Source: Dinoroseobacter sp049800775
GTDB lineage: Bacteria; Pseudomonadota; Alphaproteobacteria; Rhodobacterales; Rhodobacteraceae
Direction: 5' to 3'
Length of the DNA: 64,000 bases
Assembly (NCBI RefSeq): GCF_049800775.1
Contig: NZ_JBNAFR010000002.1
Span: forward strand, 310,001 to 374,000
This document shows positions 24,753 through 32,807 of this stretch, piece by piece; positions within the stretch are counted from its first letter, which is position 1; every line of letters starts with the position of its first letter. Below the pieces are notes generated by a model, which saw nothing but the letters and a program-made list of their open reading frames with translations, had not been told where the DNA came from and ran no database searches. The position numbers and the translations under genes are program-made.

Positions 24753-25831
24753 TCCATCCGGTCGCTGTGATTGGCGGGGGGCTTGCCGGGGCGGCGGCGG
24801 CCCTGCGTCTGGCGCAGGCCGGGATCTGCCCGATCTGGATCGCACCGCGGCGGGCCGAGGACTTCAAGCCCGGCGAGCATCTGAGCGCAGCGGCGATCCC
24901 GCTGCTCAAGGCGCTGGGCTCGGACGCGCTCCTGCGGGCCGAGGTACACCGGCTCGCCCACAGCACCTATTCCGCTTGGGGCAGTGAGACACTGATCGCC
25001 CGGGATGCGATCCTGCATCTGGACGGCCCGCCCATCGTGCTGGATCGTGGCGCGTTCGAGGACGCGCTGACCGCGCAGGCGCTGGCCGCTGGGGCAAAGC
25101 GCATCGACCAGAATGTCACGGCACTGCGCGTCGCGGGCCGTCACTGGCAGCTCGAGACAGAGGCGGGCGAGATCCGCGCCGGGTTTGTGTTTGATGCGAC
25201 CGGGCGCAAGGCGCTGGTGGCGGCGCGCTGCGCACCACGCTTTGCGGCGGACCGGCTCGGGTGCCAATACGCGGTCTTCTCGCGATCCGGCACCACGCCA
25301 CCACGCCCGGTCACCCTGATCGAGGCCGAGGCCCGGGGCTGGTGGTATCTCTCGGCGCTGGCGGATGGTCGGGCGGTGGTCAATTTCTACACCGATACGG
25401 ACCTGCCCGCCTTCGAGAACGCGGCGCTGGCTTCGCAGGCGCGGCAGACCAGAGCCATCGGGGCCTATCTCGCGGGATACGGGTTCGCGCATTGCGGTCC
25501 GGTGCGGCGGATCGCGACGAACAGCACATGGATCGCCCCGGCCATCGGCGAAGGCTGGGTGGCCATCGGGGATGCCGCGGCGGCCTTCGATCCGCTGTCC
25601 TCCCATGGCATGACCACCGCGCTCTGGACTGCCATTCAGGCTGCGGAAGCCTTCATCGCGCAGGACCGGGCCGCGATGCAGACCTATGCCGAAAGCGTGG
25701 CCAATGGCGTGCAGGACTATCTCAGGGCCCGCCGCGAGGTCTATGCCCGCGAAGCCCGCTGGCCTGACAGCCCCTTCTGGGCACGGCGCCATGCCGACAT
25801 GCCAGCCAGCCCCGAGGCCGAAACCGCCTGA
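24749..25831 (+). CDS. lodB: LodB-like FAD-dependent maturase
   Basis: Flavoprotein needed to build the cysteine tryptophylquinone of LodA-type oxidases; related to tryptophan halogenases and p-hydroxybenzoate hydroxylase. The 360-aa protein shows the FAD dinucleotide loop VIGGGLAGAAAALRLAQAG right at the N-terminus and the second FAD motif GWVAIGDAAAAFDPLSSHGM. The start is TTG 24749, inside the lodA stop (TTGA); the conserved beta strand begins only four residues later, so no later start is possible. No signal peptide is seen. It presumably acts in the cytoplasm before Tat export of the folded oxidase. Confidence 0.85.
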   Translation: MIHPVAVIGGGLAGAAAALRLAQAGICPIWIAPRRAEDFKPGEHLSAAAIPLLKALGSDALLRAEVHRLAHSTYSAWGSETLIARDAILHLDGPPIVLDRGAFEDALTAQALAAGAKRIDQNVTALRVAGRHWQLETEAGEIRAGFVFDATGRKALVAARCAPRFAADRLGCQYAVFSRSGTTPPRPVTLIEAEARGWWYLSALADGRAVVNFYTDTDLPAFENAALASQARQTRAIGAYLAGYGFAHCGPVRRIATNSTWIAPAIGEGWVAIGDAAAAFDPLSSHGMTTALWTAIQAAEAFIAQDRAAMQTYAESVANGVQDYLRARREVYAREARWPDSPFWARRHADMPASPEAETA

Positions 25832-25966
25832 GCCGACACCCTCGGCATGGCCTCGCGACAGTTTGAGACAAATTCGCAATGTCTGGCTTTGCGAGGTCGC
25901 ATCGTGTACGCTTTGCCACAGACCCGGAAAACGGGCGTTTCGACTGAGGCATAGGCGGTAGTTTCG

Positions 25967-27133
25967 ATGACTGAGATGGTGTACGGCACCGTCCGGCCCA
26001 GCGCGCGGGAACCCATTCTCCCGCGGTGGTGGCGGACCGTGGACAAAGGCGCATTGCTGGCGATCCTGGGGCTTTTCGCGATCGGGCTCTTGCTCGGATT
26101 GGCGGCCTCGCCGCCCCTGGCCACGCGCAACGGCCTGCCGCCCTTTCACTATGTTCAACGTCAGATGATCTTTGGTGGCGCGGCGCTCAGCGTCATGCTG
26201 CTTCTGTCGCTTTGCGATCCGAAACAGATCCGGCGCATGGGCACCCTGCTGTTTCTGGGGGCCTTTATCGCGCTGGCCTTCCTGCCGCTTTTCGGAACGG
26301 ATTTCGGCAAAGGGGCCACGCGTTGGTATTCGCTGGGCTTTGCCAGCGTGCAGCCGTCGGAATTTCTCAAGCCCGGATTCATCATCCTCTCGGCCTGGCT
26401 GCTCGCCGCCGCGCAAGAGATCAATGGCCCGCCGGGGCGCAGCCTGTCACTCGGAATCACGCTGGCCGTGGTCGGCCTGCTGGTGATCCAGCCGGATTTC
26501 GGGCAGGCCTGCCTGATCCTCTTTGGCTGGGCCTCCATGTATTTCGTGGCCGGGGCCTCCATGGTGCTGGTTGTGTCCCTCGTAGCCGCGGTCGGTCTGG
26601 GCGGGATCGCCGCCTACAACCTGTCAGAGCATTTCCAGCGTCGGATCGACGGGTTCCTGTCCTCGGATCTCGACCCCACGACCCAGCTTGGCTACGCGAC
26701 CAACGCGATCCGCGAAGGCGGGTTCTTTGGCGTCGGCGTGGGCGAGGGGCAGGTGAAATGGGTGCTGCCCGATGCCCATACGGATTTCATCATCGCGGTC
26801 GCCGCCGAGGAATATGGCGTCCTTCTGGTGATGGTGATCATCGCGCTCTATGCCACCGTGGTGCTGCGCAGCCTCTGGCGGCTGATGCGCGAGCGGGATC
26901 CCTTTGCGCGTCTGGCAGGCACCGGCCTGACCCTGCTCTTTGCCGCACAGGCGATCATCAATATGGGCGTGGCCGTGCGGATGCTGCCGGCCAAGGGGAT
27001 GACCTTGCCCCTTGTCAGCTATGGCGGATCGTCGCTCATCGCGACGGGGATCGCGCTGGGCTTCCTTTTGGCCTTTACCCGGAGCCGTCCCCAAGGGCAG
27101 ATCGAGGACATTCTGATCAAGCGAGGACGATAG
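25967..27133 (+). CDS. ftsW: Septal lipid II polymerase FtsW
   Basis: SEDS-family glycosyltransferase that polymerises septal glycan with FtsI. It has 388 aa and about ten membrane segments. Characteristic segments are GATRWYSLGFASVQPSEFLK, the GYATNAIREGGFFGVGVGEG loop, AHTDFIIAVAAEEYG with the catalytic Asp region, and SYGGSSLIATGIALGF near the C-terminus. It opens the second dcw block, with its own 135-bp upstream region after lodB, and sits 3 bp before murG. Confidence 0.96.
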   Translation: MTEMVYGTVRPSAREPILPRWWRTVDKGALLAILGLFAIGLLLGLAASPPLATRNGLPPFHYVQRQMIFGGAALSVMLLLSLCDPKQIRRMGTLLFLGAFIALAFLPLFGTDFGKGATRWYSLGFASVQPSEFLKPGFIILSAWLLAAAQEINGPPGRSLSLGITLAVVGLLVIQPDFGQACLILFGWASMYFVAGASMVLVVSLVAAVGLGGIAAYNLSEHFQRRIDGFLSSDLDPTTQLGYATNAIREGGFFGVGVGEGQVKWVLPDAHTDFIIAVAAEEYGVLLVMVIIALYATVVLRSLWRLMRERDPFARLAGTGLTLLFAAQAIINMGVAVRMLPAKGMTLPLVSYGGSSLIATGIALGFLLAFTRSRPQGQIEDILIKRGR

Positions 27134-27136
27134 GCG

Positions 27137-28249
27137 ATGGGACCGGGGGCACCCCTTTTGGTGATAGCGGCAGGCGGCACGGGCGGGCATATGTTCCCGG
27201 CTCAGGCGCTGGCCGAGGCGATGCTGCGCAAGGGCTGGCGGGTGAAGCTGGTCACGGATGCGCGTGGCGCCCGCTATACCGGTGGCTTTCCCCATGTGGT
27301 CGAGATTGTCGAGAAATCCTCGGCCACCTTCGCGCGGGGCGGCGTGCTCGCCAAGGCGATGGTACCCCTGCGGATCGCGGGTGGTGTGGTCTCGGCGCTG
27401 GCCGATATGCTCCGCGATCGGCCTGCAATGGTGGTCGGCTTCGGCGGCTATCCGGCGATCCCGGCCATGGCGGCGGCGACCCTGCTGCGCCTGCCTCGGA
27501 TGATCCATGAACAAAACGGAGTGCTGGGCCGGGTGAACGAGCTCTTTGCCAAGCGCGTCGATGCGGTGGCCTGCGGCACCTGGCCCACGGACCTGCCCGA
27601 GGGGGTGGAGGGTCAGCCCACGGGCAACCCCGTCCGCGGCGCGATCCTCGAACGCGCTGGCGCCCCCTATATCCCGCCCGGGGACTGGCCGCTGAGCCTT
27701 CTGGTGCTGGGCGGCAGTCAGGGGGCGCGGATCCTGTCCGATGTGCTGCCCGAGGCGGTCGCACATCTGCCAGCTGCCTTGCGCGACCGGATCCGCGTCG
27801 CCCATCAGGCCCGGGCCGAAGACCTCGACCGGGTGGTCGCGGCCTATACCACGGCCGGGATCAAGGCCGAGGTGAAGACCTTTTTCAATGATGTGCCGAC
27901 CCGCATGTCCGAGGCGCAGCTTGTCGTCTCGCGCTCGGGCGCGTCCACGGTGGCGGACCTGACGGTGATCGGCCGCCCGTCGATCCTCGTGCCCTTTGCG
28001 GCTGCTGCCGCGGATCACCAGACAGCCAATGCGCGCGGGTTGGTCGAGGCAGGGGCCGCGATCCTGATCCCCGAGAGCAAGCTCGATCCGGCAACACTTG
28101 CCGACCAAATTTCCCTGATCCTCGACAATCCCGACGGCGCGGTGCAGATGGCCCATGCCGCGCTGGGTGTGGGGCATCCGGACGCCACCGAACGCCTGGT
28201 GGACCTTGTCGACCACCTCGCCGCGCCGCCCGCCCAGGTTGCCGCCTGA
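27137..28249 (+). CDS. murG: UDP-GlcNAc transferase MurG
   Basis: Membrane-associated GT28 glycosyltransferase that adds GlcNAc to lipid I, giving lipid II. The 370 aa contain the glycine loop AAGGTGGHMFPAQALAE, GFGGYPAIPAM, IHEQNGVLGRVNELFAKRVD, the LVLGGSQGARILSD motif, and the donor-binding RSGASTVADLTVIGRPSILV segment. It is placed between ftsW and murC as in other alphaproteobacteria. Confidence 0.97.
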   Translation: MGPGAPLLVIAAGGTGGHMFPAQALAEAMLRKGWRVKLVTDARGARYTGGFPHVVEIVEKSSATFARGGVLAKAMVPLRIAGGVVSALADMLRDRPAMVVGFGGYPAIPAMAAATLLRLPRMIHEQNGVLGRVNELFAKRVDAVACGTWPTDLPEGVEGQPTGNPVRGAILERAGAPYIPPGDWPLSLLVLGGSQGARILSDVLPEAVAHLPAALRDRIRVAHQARAEDLDRVVAAYTTAGIKAEVKTFFNDVPTRMSEAQLVVSRSGASTVADLTVIGRPSILVPFAAAAADHQTANARGLVEAGAAILIPESKLDPATLADQISLILDNPDGAVQMAHAALGVGHPDATERLVDLVDHLAAPPAQVAA

Positions 28250-28280
28250 GCACCCGAAACCGCCAGAGACCCAAGGACCG

Positions 28281-29693
28281 ATGAAAGACAGTTTTGTTAT
28301 GAACGCCGCCACGAAACTTCCGACCCAGCTTGGGGCCATTCATTTCACCGGGATTGGCGGCATTGGCATGTCCGGCATTGCCGAAGTGCTGCTGACCCAT
28401 GGCTACACAGTGCAGGGCTCGGACCTGAAGCCGTCCAAGATCACCGACCGGCTGGAACGTCTGGGCGCGCGGATCTTCATCGGGCAGGTGGCCGAGAACC
28501 TCGAGGATGCGGAGGTCGTCGTGATCTCTTCGGCGATCAAGCCGGGCAATCCCGAGTTAGAGACGGCGCGCGCGCGCGGCCTGCCAGTGGTGCGCCGGGC
28601 CGAGATGCTGGCCGAGCTGATGCGGCTCAAGTCGAATATCGCGATCGCCGGGACCCATGGCAAGACGACGACCACCACCATGGTGGCCACCCTGCTCGAC
28701 AAGGGCGGGATTGATCCCACCGTGATCAATGGCGGGATCATCCATGCCTACGATTCCAACGCGCGGGCGGGCGCAGGCGAATGGATGGTGGTCGAGGCCG
28801 ACGAATCCGACGGCACGTTCAACCGTTTGCCGGCCACCATCGCCGTTGTGACGAATATCGACCCTGAACATATGGAACATTGGGGCAGCTTTGAGCGGCT
28901 CAAGGACGGGTTTCACGAATTCGTATCGAACATTCCCTTCTATGGGCTCGCCGTCTGCTGCACCGACCATCCGGAGGTGCAGGCGCTGGTGGGGCGGATC
29001 ACCGATCGCCGGGTCATGACCTTTGGCTTCAACACCCAGGCGGATGTGCGGGCGGTCAACCTGACCTACAAATCCGGCGTGGCGCATTTCGACATCCTGC
29101 TGCGCAATGAGGGGCAGGTCATCTCGGGCTGCACTCTGCCCATGCCCGGGGATCACAACGTCTCCAACGCGCTGGCCGCCGTGGCCGTGGCCCGGCATCT
29201 GGGCATGAAGATCGACGAGATCCGCGCCGCGCTGGCCGGGTTTGCCGGTGTCAATCGCCGCTTCACCAAGGTCGCCGAGATCGACGGGGTCACCATCATC
29301 GACGATTACGGCCACCACCCGGTGGAGATCGCCGCCGTGCTCAAGGCCGCGCGGCAGGCCAGCGAAGGGCGCGTTATCGCCGTGCATCAGCCGCACCGCT
29401 ATTCGCGGCTCGCGAGCCTCTTTGAGGAGTTCTGCACCTGCTTCAACGAGGCGGATGTGGTCGGCATCTCCGAGGTGTTCTCGGCCGGTGAGGACCCGAT
29501 CGAGGGCGCGTCGCGCGATGATCTGGTGGCAGGGCTGGTTGCCCATGGCCATCGACACGCGGTGGCGGTGCCCAATGAGGACGCGCTCGAGGCGCTGGTG
29601 CGGGCCGAGGCCAAGCCGGGGGACATCGTGGTCTGCCTCGGGGCGGGTACAATCTCGGCCTGGGCGCACAGCCTGCCCAAACGCATGAGCTGA
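28281..29693 (+). CDS. murC: UDP-MurNAc--L-alanine ligase MurC
   Basis: First stem-peptide ligase. The sequence has IHFTGIGGIGMSGIAEVLL at the N-terminus, the P-loop AGTHGKTTTTTMVATLL, VVEADESDGTF and DDYGHHPVEIAAVL. Two starts are possible: ATG 28281 (470 aa) and ATG 28299 (464 aa, beginning MNAATKLP like many family members). An AAGGA motif at 28273-28277 is too close to the first and too far from the second, so the choice is open. A 58-bp gap follows before the small DUF2484 gene. Confidence 0.95.
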   Translation: MKDSFVMNAATKLPTQLGAIHFTGIGGIGMSGIAEVLLTHGYTVQGSDLKPSKITDRLERLGARIFIGQVAENLEDAEVVVISSAIKPGNPELETARARGLPVVRRAEMLAELMRLKSNIAIAGTHGKTTTTTMVATLLDKGGIDPTVINGGIIHAYDSNARAGAGEWMVVEADESDGTFNRLPATIAVVTNIDPEHMEHWGSFERLKDGFHEFVSNIPFYGLAVCCTDHPEVQALVGRITDRRVMTFGFNTQADVRAVNLTYKSGVAHFDILLRNEGQVISGCTLPMPGDHNVSNALAAVAVARHLGMKIDEIRAALAGFAGVNRRFTKVAEIDGVTIIDDYGHHPVEIAAVLKAARQASEGRVIAVHQPHRYSRLASLFEEFCTCFNEADVVGISEVFSAGEDPIEGASRDDLVAGLVAHGHRHAVAVPNEDALEALVRAEAKPGDIVVCLGAGTISAWAHSLPKRMS

Positions 29694-29751
29694 GGGGCTT
29701 GCCCCCGCGCCCGGTTTGATGGCCTAACAGGGCCGTTCGCGGAGACCTGCT

Positions 29752-30018
29752 GTGCCCACCGATTTCCCTTTGTCACTGACGCTGTTCTGCGTCTGGATCG
29801 TGACCGCCACGGTGATTGCCATGATGCCCGGGCGGTATCACTGGCCGGGCGCCTACGGCCTGATGGCGCTGCTGGTCCCGCTTCTGGGCTATATCTGGGT
29901 GGATCTGGGGGGCTGGTACGCGCTGGCGGCGCTGGTCGCGGCGGCCTCGGTCCTGCGCTGGCCGGTGCGCTTTGCGATCCGCTGGCTGCGCGCCCGCGTG
30001 ACAGGAGATCCGAAATGA
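29752..30018 (+). CDS. DUF2484 small membrane protein
   Basis: 88-aa protein with two to three hydrophobic segments (SLTLFCVWIVTATVIAMMPG, then AYGLMALLVPLLGYIWVDLG and YALAALVAAASVLRW) and a basic C-terminus. It matches the DUF2484 family, which is largely restricted to Rhodobacteraceae and has no known function. The start is GTG. The stop overlaps the murB ATG (ATGA), so it is translationally coupled to murB. Its fixed place between murC and murB suggests an envelope role, but that is inference. Confidence 0.8.
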   Translation: MPTDFPLSLTLFCVWIVTATVIAMMPGRYHWPGAYGLMALLVPLLGYIWVDLGGWYALAALVAAASVLRWPVRFAIRWLRARVTGDPK

Positions 30019-30941
30019 CCGAATTGCGGGGCACTCTGACCGAGAACCGTACCCTGGCCGATCTGACATGGCTGCGCGTGGGCGGGCCAGCGGATGCGCT
30101 CTATCAGCCCGCGGATGCCGAGGATCTGGCCGCCTTCCTGCGCGCCGATCCCGCGCGCGAAATCTTCGTCATGGGGGTCGGGTCGAACCTGATCGTGCGC
30201 GATGGCGGGATCCGGGCGACGGTGATCCGGCTGGGGCGCGGGTTCAACGGGATCGAGATCGACGGCACCACAGTGCGCGCCGGGGCCGCGGCGCTGGACG
30301 CTCATGTGGCGCGCAAGGCCGCCACGGCTGGGGTCGACCTGACCTTTCTGCGCACGATCCCGGGCAGTATCGGCGGGGCCGTCGCGATGAATGCGGGCTG
30401 CTATGGCAGCTACATGGCCGATGTGGTCCGCGAGGTTGAGCTAATCACGCGAGGGGGCGAGACCCTGCGCCTCGCGCCCGAGGATCTGAACTTCCGCTAT
30501 CGGCAGAGCGATCTGCCAGCGGGGGCCGTCATTACCGCCGTAACTCTGGAGGGCGCGCCAGGCGATCCGGCAACGCTCGAGGCGCGGATGACCGAACAGC
30601 TCGCCAAGCGCGACGCGACCCAGCCCACCAAGGACCGCACCGCCGGATCCACCTTTCGCAATCCGGCGGGCTTCAGCTCCACCGGGCGGGCGGATGACAC
30701 CCATGAGGCCAAGGCCTGGGCCGTGATCGATGCCGCTGGCCTGCGCGGAGCCATGCGCGGCGGGGCGCAGATGTCGCCCAAGCACCCGAACTTTCTGGTG
30801 AATACCGGAACGGCGACGGCGGCCGAGCTCGAATCCCTCGGCGAAGAAGTGCGAAAAAAGGTTTTCCAAGCCACCGGCCATTCGCTACACTGGGAGGTGA
30901 TCCGCATCGGAACCTCCGGGCGGAGCCACCCCGAAAAATAG
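30015..30941 (+). CDS. murB: UDP-N-acetylenolpyruvoylglucosamine reductase MurB
   Basis: FAD enzyme that reduces UDP-GlcNAc-enolpyruvate to UDP-MurNAc. The 308-aa type I/IIa-like protein shows the FAD-binding segments TWLRVGGPADALY, GVGSNLIVRDGGIRATVIRL and IPGSIGGAVAMNAGCYG, the catalytic Ser region in KDRTAGSTFRNPAG, and the C-terminal GGAQMSPKHPNFLVN. The tail HSLHWEVIRIG is typical. Confidence 0.97.
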   Translation: MTELRGTLTENRTLADLTWLRVGGPADALYQPADAEDLAAFLRADPAREIFVMGVGSNLIVRDGGIRATVIRLGRGFNGIEIDGTTVRAGAAALDAHVARKAATAGVDLTFLRTIPGSIGGAVAMNAGCYGSYMADVVREVELITRGGETLRLAPEDLNFRYRQSDLPAGAVITAVTLEGAPGDPATLEARMTEQLAKRDATQPTKDRTAGSTFRNPAGFSSTGRADDTHEAKAWAVIDAAGLRGAMRGGAQMSPKHPNFLVNTGTATAAELESLGEEVRKKVFQATGHSLHWEVIRIGTSGRSHPEK

Positions 30942-31011
30942 CCCATTCAAAAGGGCAGGGGTCTGAGCAGCTACGAAACCGCAAGAGTTTCGAAAATATA
31001 TGAGGCGGGAC

Positions 31012-31926
31012 GTGTCGAGCAGGACATCGCCCAAGGTCGTGATGCTGATGGGTGGCCCATCGGCCGAGCGCGAGGTTTCCCTCGTCTCGGGTCGCGAATG
31101 CGCGTCTGCCTTGCGAAGCGAAGGCTTCGACGTGACCGAGCTGGATGCCGGGCCCGACCTTGTTGCCGACCTGAAATCCCTGACACCCGATGTGGTCTTC
31201 AATGCGCTCCATGGTCGTTGGGGCGAGGATGGCTGCGTGCAGGGCCTGCTGGAATGGTTGCGGATCCCCTATACCCATTCGGGCGTGCTCGCCTCGGCGC
31301 TGGCCATGGACAAGGAACGCTCCAAGGCGGCCTATGCGGTGGCCGGATTGCCCATCGCCACGAGTGGGCTCTATTCCAAGGCCGAGATCGCAGCGGGCCA
31401 TGTGATGCCGCCGCCTTATGTGATCAAGCCCTTTAACGAGGGCTCTTCGGTCGGCGTCCTGCTGGTCGAGGAGGGGGACGAGACGCCCCCGGACTTGCCC
31501 GACGCCATGCCCGACATACTGATGGTCGAGGCGTTCATTCCCGGGCGCGAGCTGACCGTGACCGTGCAGGGCGACCGCGCGCTCTGCGTCACCGATATCG
31601 TCACCGATGGCTGGTATGATTACGACGCGAAATACGTCCCCGGCGGCTCGCACCATGTGCTGCCCGCGGATCTGCCGCGCGATGTCTATGACGCCTGCAT
31701 GTCCCATGCGGAAACCGCCCATCGCGTGCTGGGCTGTCGCGGCGTGTCGCGGACGGATTTCCGCTGGGACCCCCGGCGCAGCCTTGATGGGCTGGCCCTG
31801 CTCGAGACCAACACCCAGCCGGGCATGACGCCCACCTCTCTTACTCCGGAACAGGCCCAGCATGCGGGCCTCGATTTCGGAGCCTTTTGCCGCTGGATCC
31901 TGGAGGATGCCTCATGCGATCGCTGA
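31012..31926 (+). CDS. ddl: D-alanine--D-alanine ligase Ddl
   Basis: ATP-grasp ligase making D-Ala-D-Ala for MurF. Visible motifs are VVMLMGGPSAEREVSLVSG, FNALHGRWGEDGCVQGLLEW, IPYTHSGVLASALAMDK, KPFNEGSSVGV and the C-terminal LETNTQPGMTPTSL. The start is taken as GTG 31012 (MSSRTSPKV), with GAGG at 31002-31005; the ATG at 31000 lacks any ribosome binding site. The protein has 304 aa. It overlaps ftsQ by 13 bp. Confidence 0.95.
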   Translation: MSSRTSPKVVMLMGGPSAEREVSLVSGRECASALRSEGFDVTELDAGPDLVADLKSLTPDVVFNALHGRWGEDGCVQGLLEWLRIPYTHSGVLASALAMDKERSKAAYAVAGLPIATSGLYSKAEIAAGHVMPPPYVIKPFNEGSSVGVLLVEEGDETPPDLPDAMPDILMVEAFIPGRELTVTVQGDRALCVTDIVTDGWYDYDAKYVPGGSHHVLPADLPRDVYDACMSHAETAHRVLGCRGVSRTDFRWDPRRSLDGLALLETNTQPGMTPTSLTPEQAQHAGLDFGAFCRWILEDASCDR

Positions 31927-32807
31927 TCCGACGCCGCGCCAGGATTGATCGGCCGGACCCCGCACCCTCGCGGCTGGCCTACCGGGTGCAGCGCCTGCTG
32001 CTGACGCCGCTGTTTCATTCGATCCTGCGCGTGGGGATCCCCGCGTTCCTGATCGCCTTTGGCGCCGGCTGGCTCATGCGCAATGAGACCTTGCGCGAGG
32101 ACCTGATGGCCGAAGTGCTCGCGATCCGCACCTCGATCGAGAACCGTCCGGAATTCATGGTTGCGGCCATGGCGATTACCGGTGCCTCGGAAGAGCTGAT
32201 CGAGGATATCCACGAGGTCGTCCCGATCGATTTTCCGATCACCTCATTCGCGCTCGATCTCGACGCGATGCGCGATGTGGTGCTGGGGCTGGATGCGGTG
32301 GCGGATGTGGATCTGTCGATCCAGTCCGCCGGGATCCTCGCCGTGGATATCGTCGAACGCACGCCGGCGGTGGTCTGGCAAACCCGCCAGACCCTCGAAA
32401 TCCTCGATGCGGAAGGCCACCGCGTGGGCCCGATCGAGTCCCGCGCTGCCCATGCGGCCCTGCCGCTCGTGGCGGGGGAGGGCGGCGATCGCGCCGTCCC
32501 CGAGGCGCTACGCCTCCTGGCCATGGCCGACGAGCTGGAAGGCCGGGTGATCGGGCTGCAACGCATGGGCGCACGCCGCTGGGACGTGGTCCTGACCGAG
32601 GACCAGCGGATCCTGCTGCCCGAAACCGGGGCCGAGCTGGCGCTGGCCCGGGTCATGGCGCTCGACGCCGCCCAAGAGCTTTTTGACCGGGACATTTCGG
32701 CGGTGGATATGCGCCTGCCGGACCGTCCGACCATCCGCCTCAATCCCGACGCGCTCGATGCCCTCTGGGACATCCGCGGCCTGTCTACCATCAGGAGCGA
32801 CCAATGA
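31914..32807 (+). CDS. ftsQ: Cell division protein FtsQ
   Basis: Bitopic divisome protein linking FtsL/FtsB with the cytoplasmic ring. The 297 aa comprise a short basic cytoplasmic tail, one membrane segment near residues 40-60 (VGIPAFLIAFGAGWLM), then a POTRA domain (EFMVAAMAITGASEELIEDI) and the FtsQ beta domain. The start is ATG 31914 with GGAGGA six bp upstream, inside the end of ddl. The stop overlaps the ftsA ATG (ATGA). Confidence 0.93.
   Translation: MRSLIRRRARIDRPDPAPSRLAYRVQRLLLTPLFHSILRVGIPAFLIAFGAGWLMRNETLREDLMAEVLAIRTSIENRPEFMVAAMAITGASEELIEDIHEVVPIDFPITSFALDLDAMRDVVLGLDAVADVDLSIQSAGILAVDIVERTPAVVWQTRQTLEILDAEGHRVGPIESRAAHAALPLVAGEGGDRAVPEALRLLAMADELEGRVIGLQRMGARRWDVVLTEDQRILLPETGAELALARVMALDAAQELFDRDISAVDMRLPDRPTIRLNPDALDALWDIRGLSTIRSDQ

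Noticed and set aside
14267..25831. Genomic island or prophage boundaries around the uxu-lod block
   Set aside because: No integrase, transposase, tRNA, direct repeat or composition shift was seen, so horizontal transfer is not claimed.
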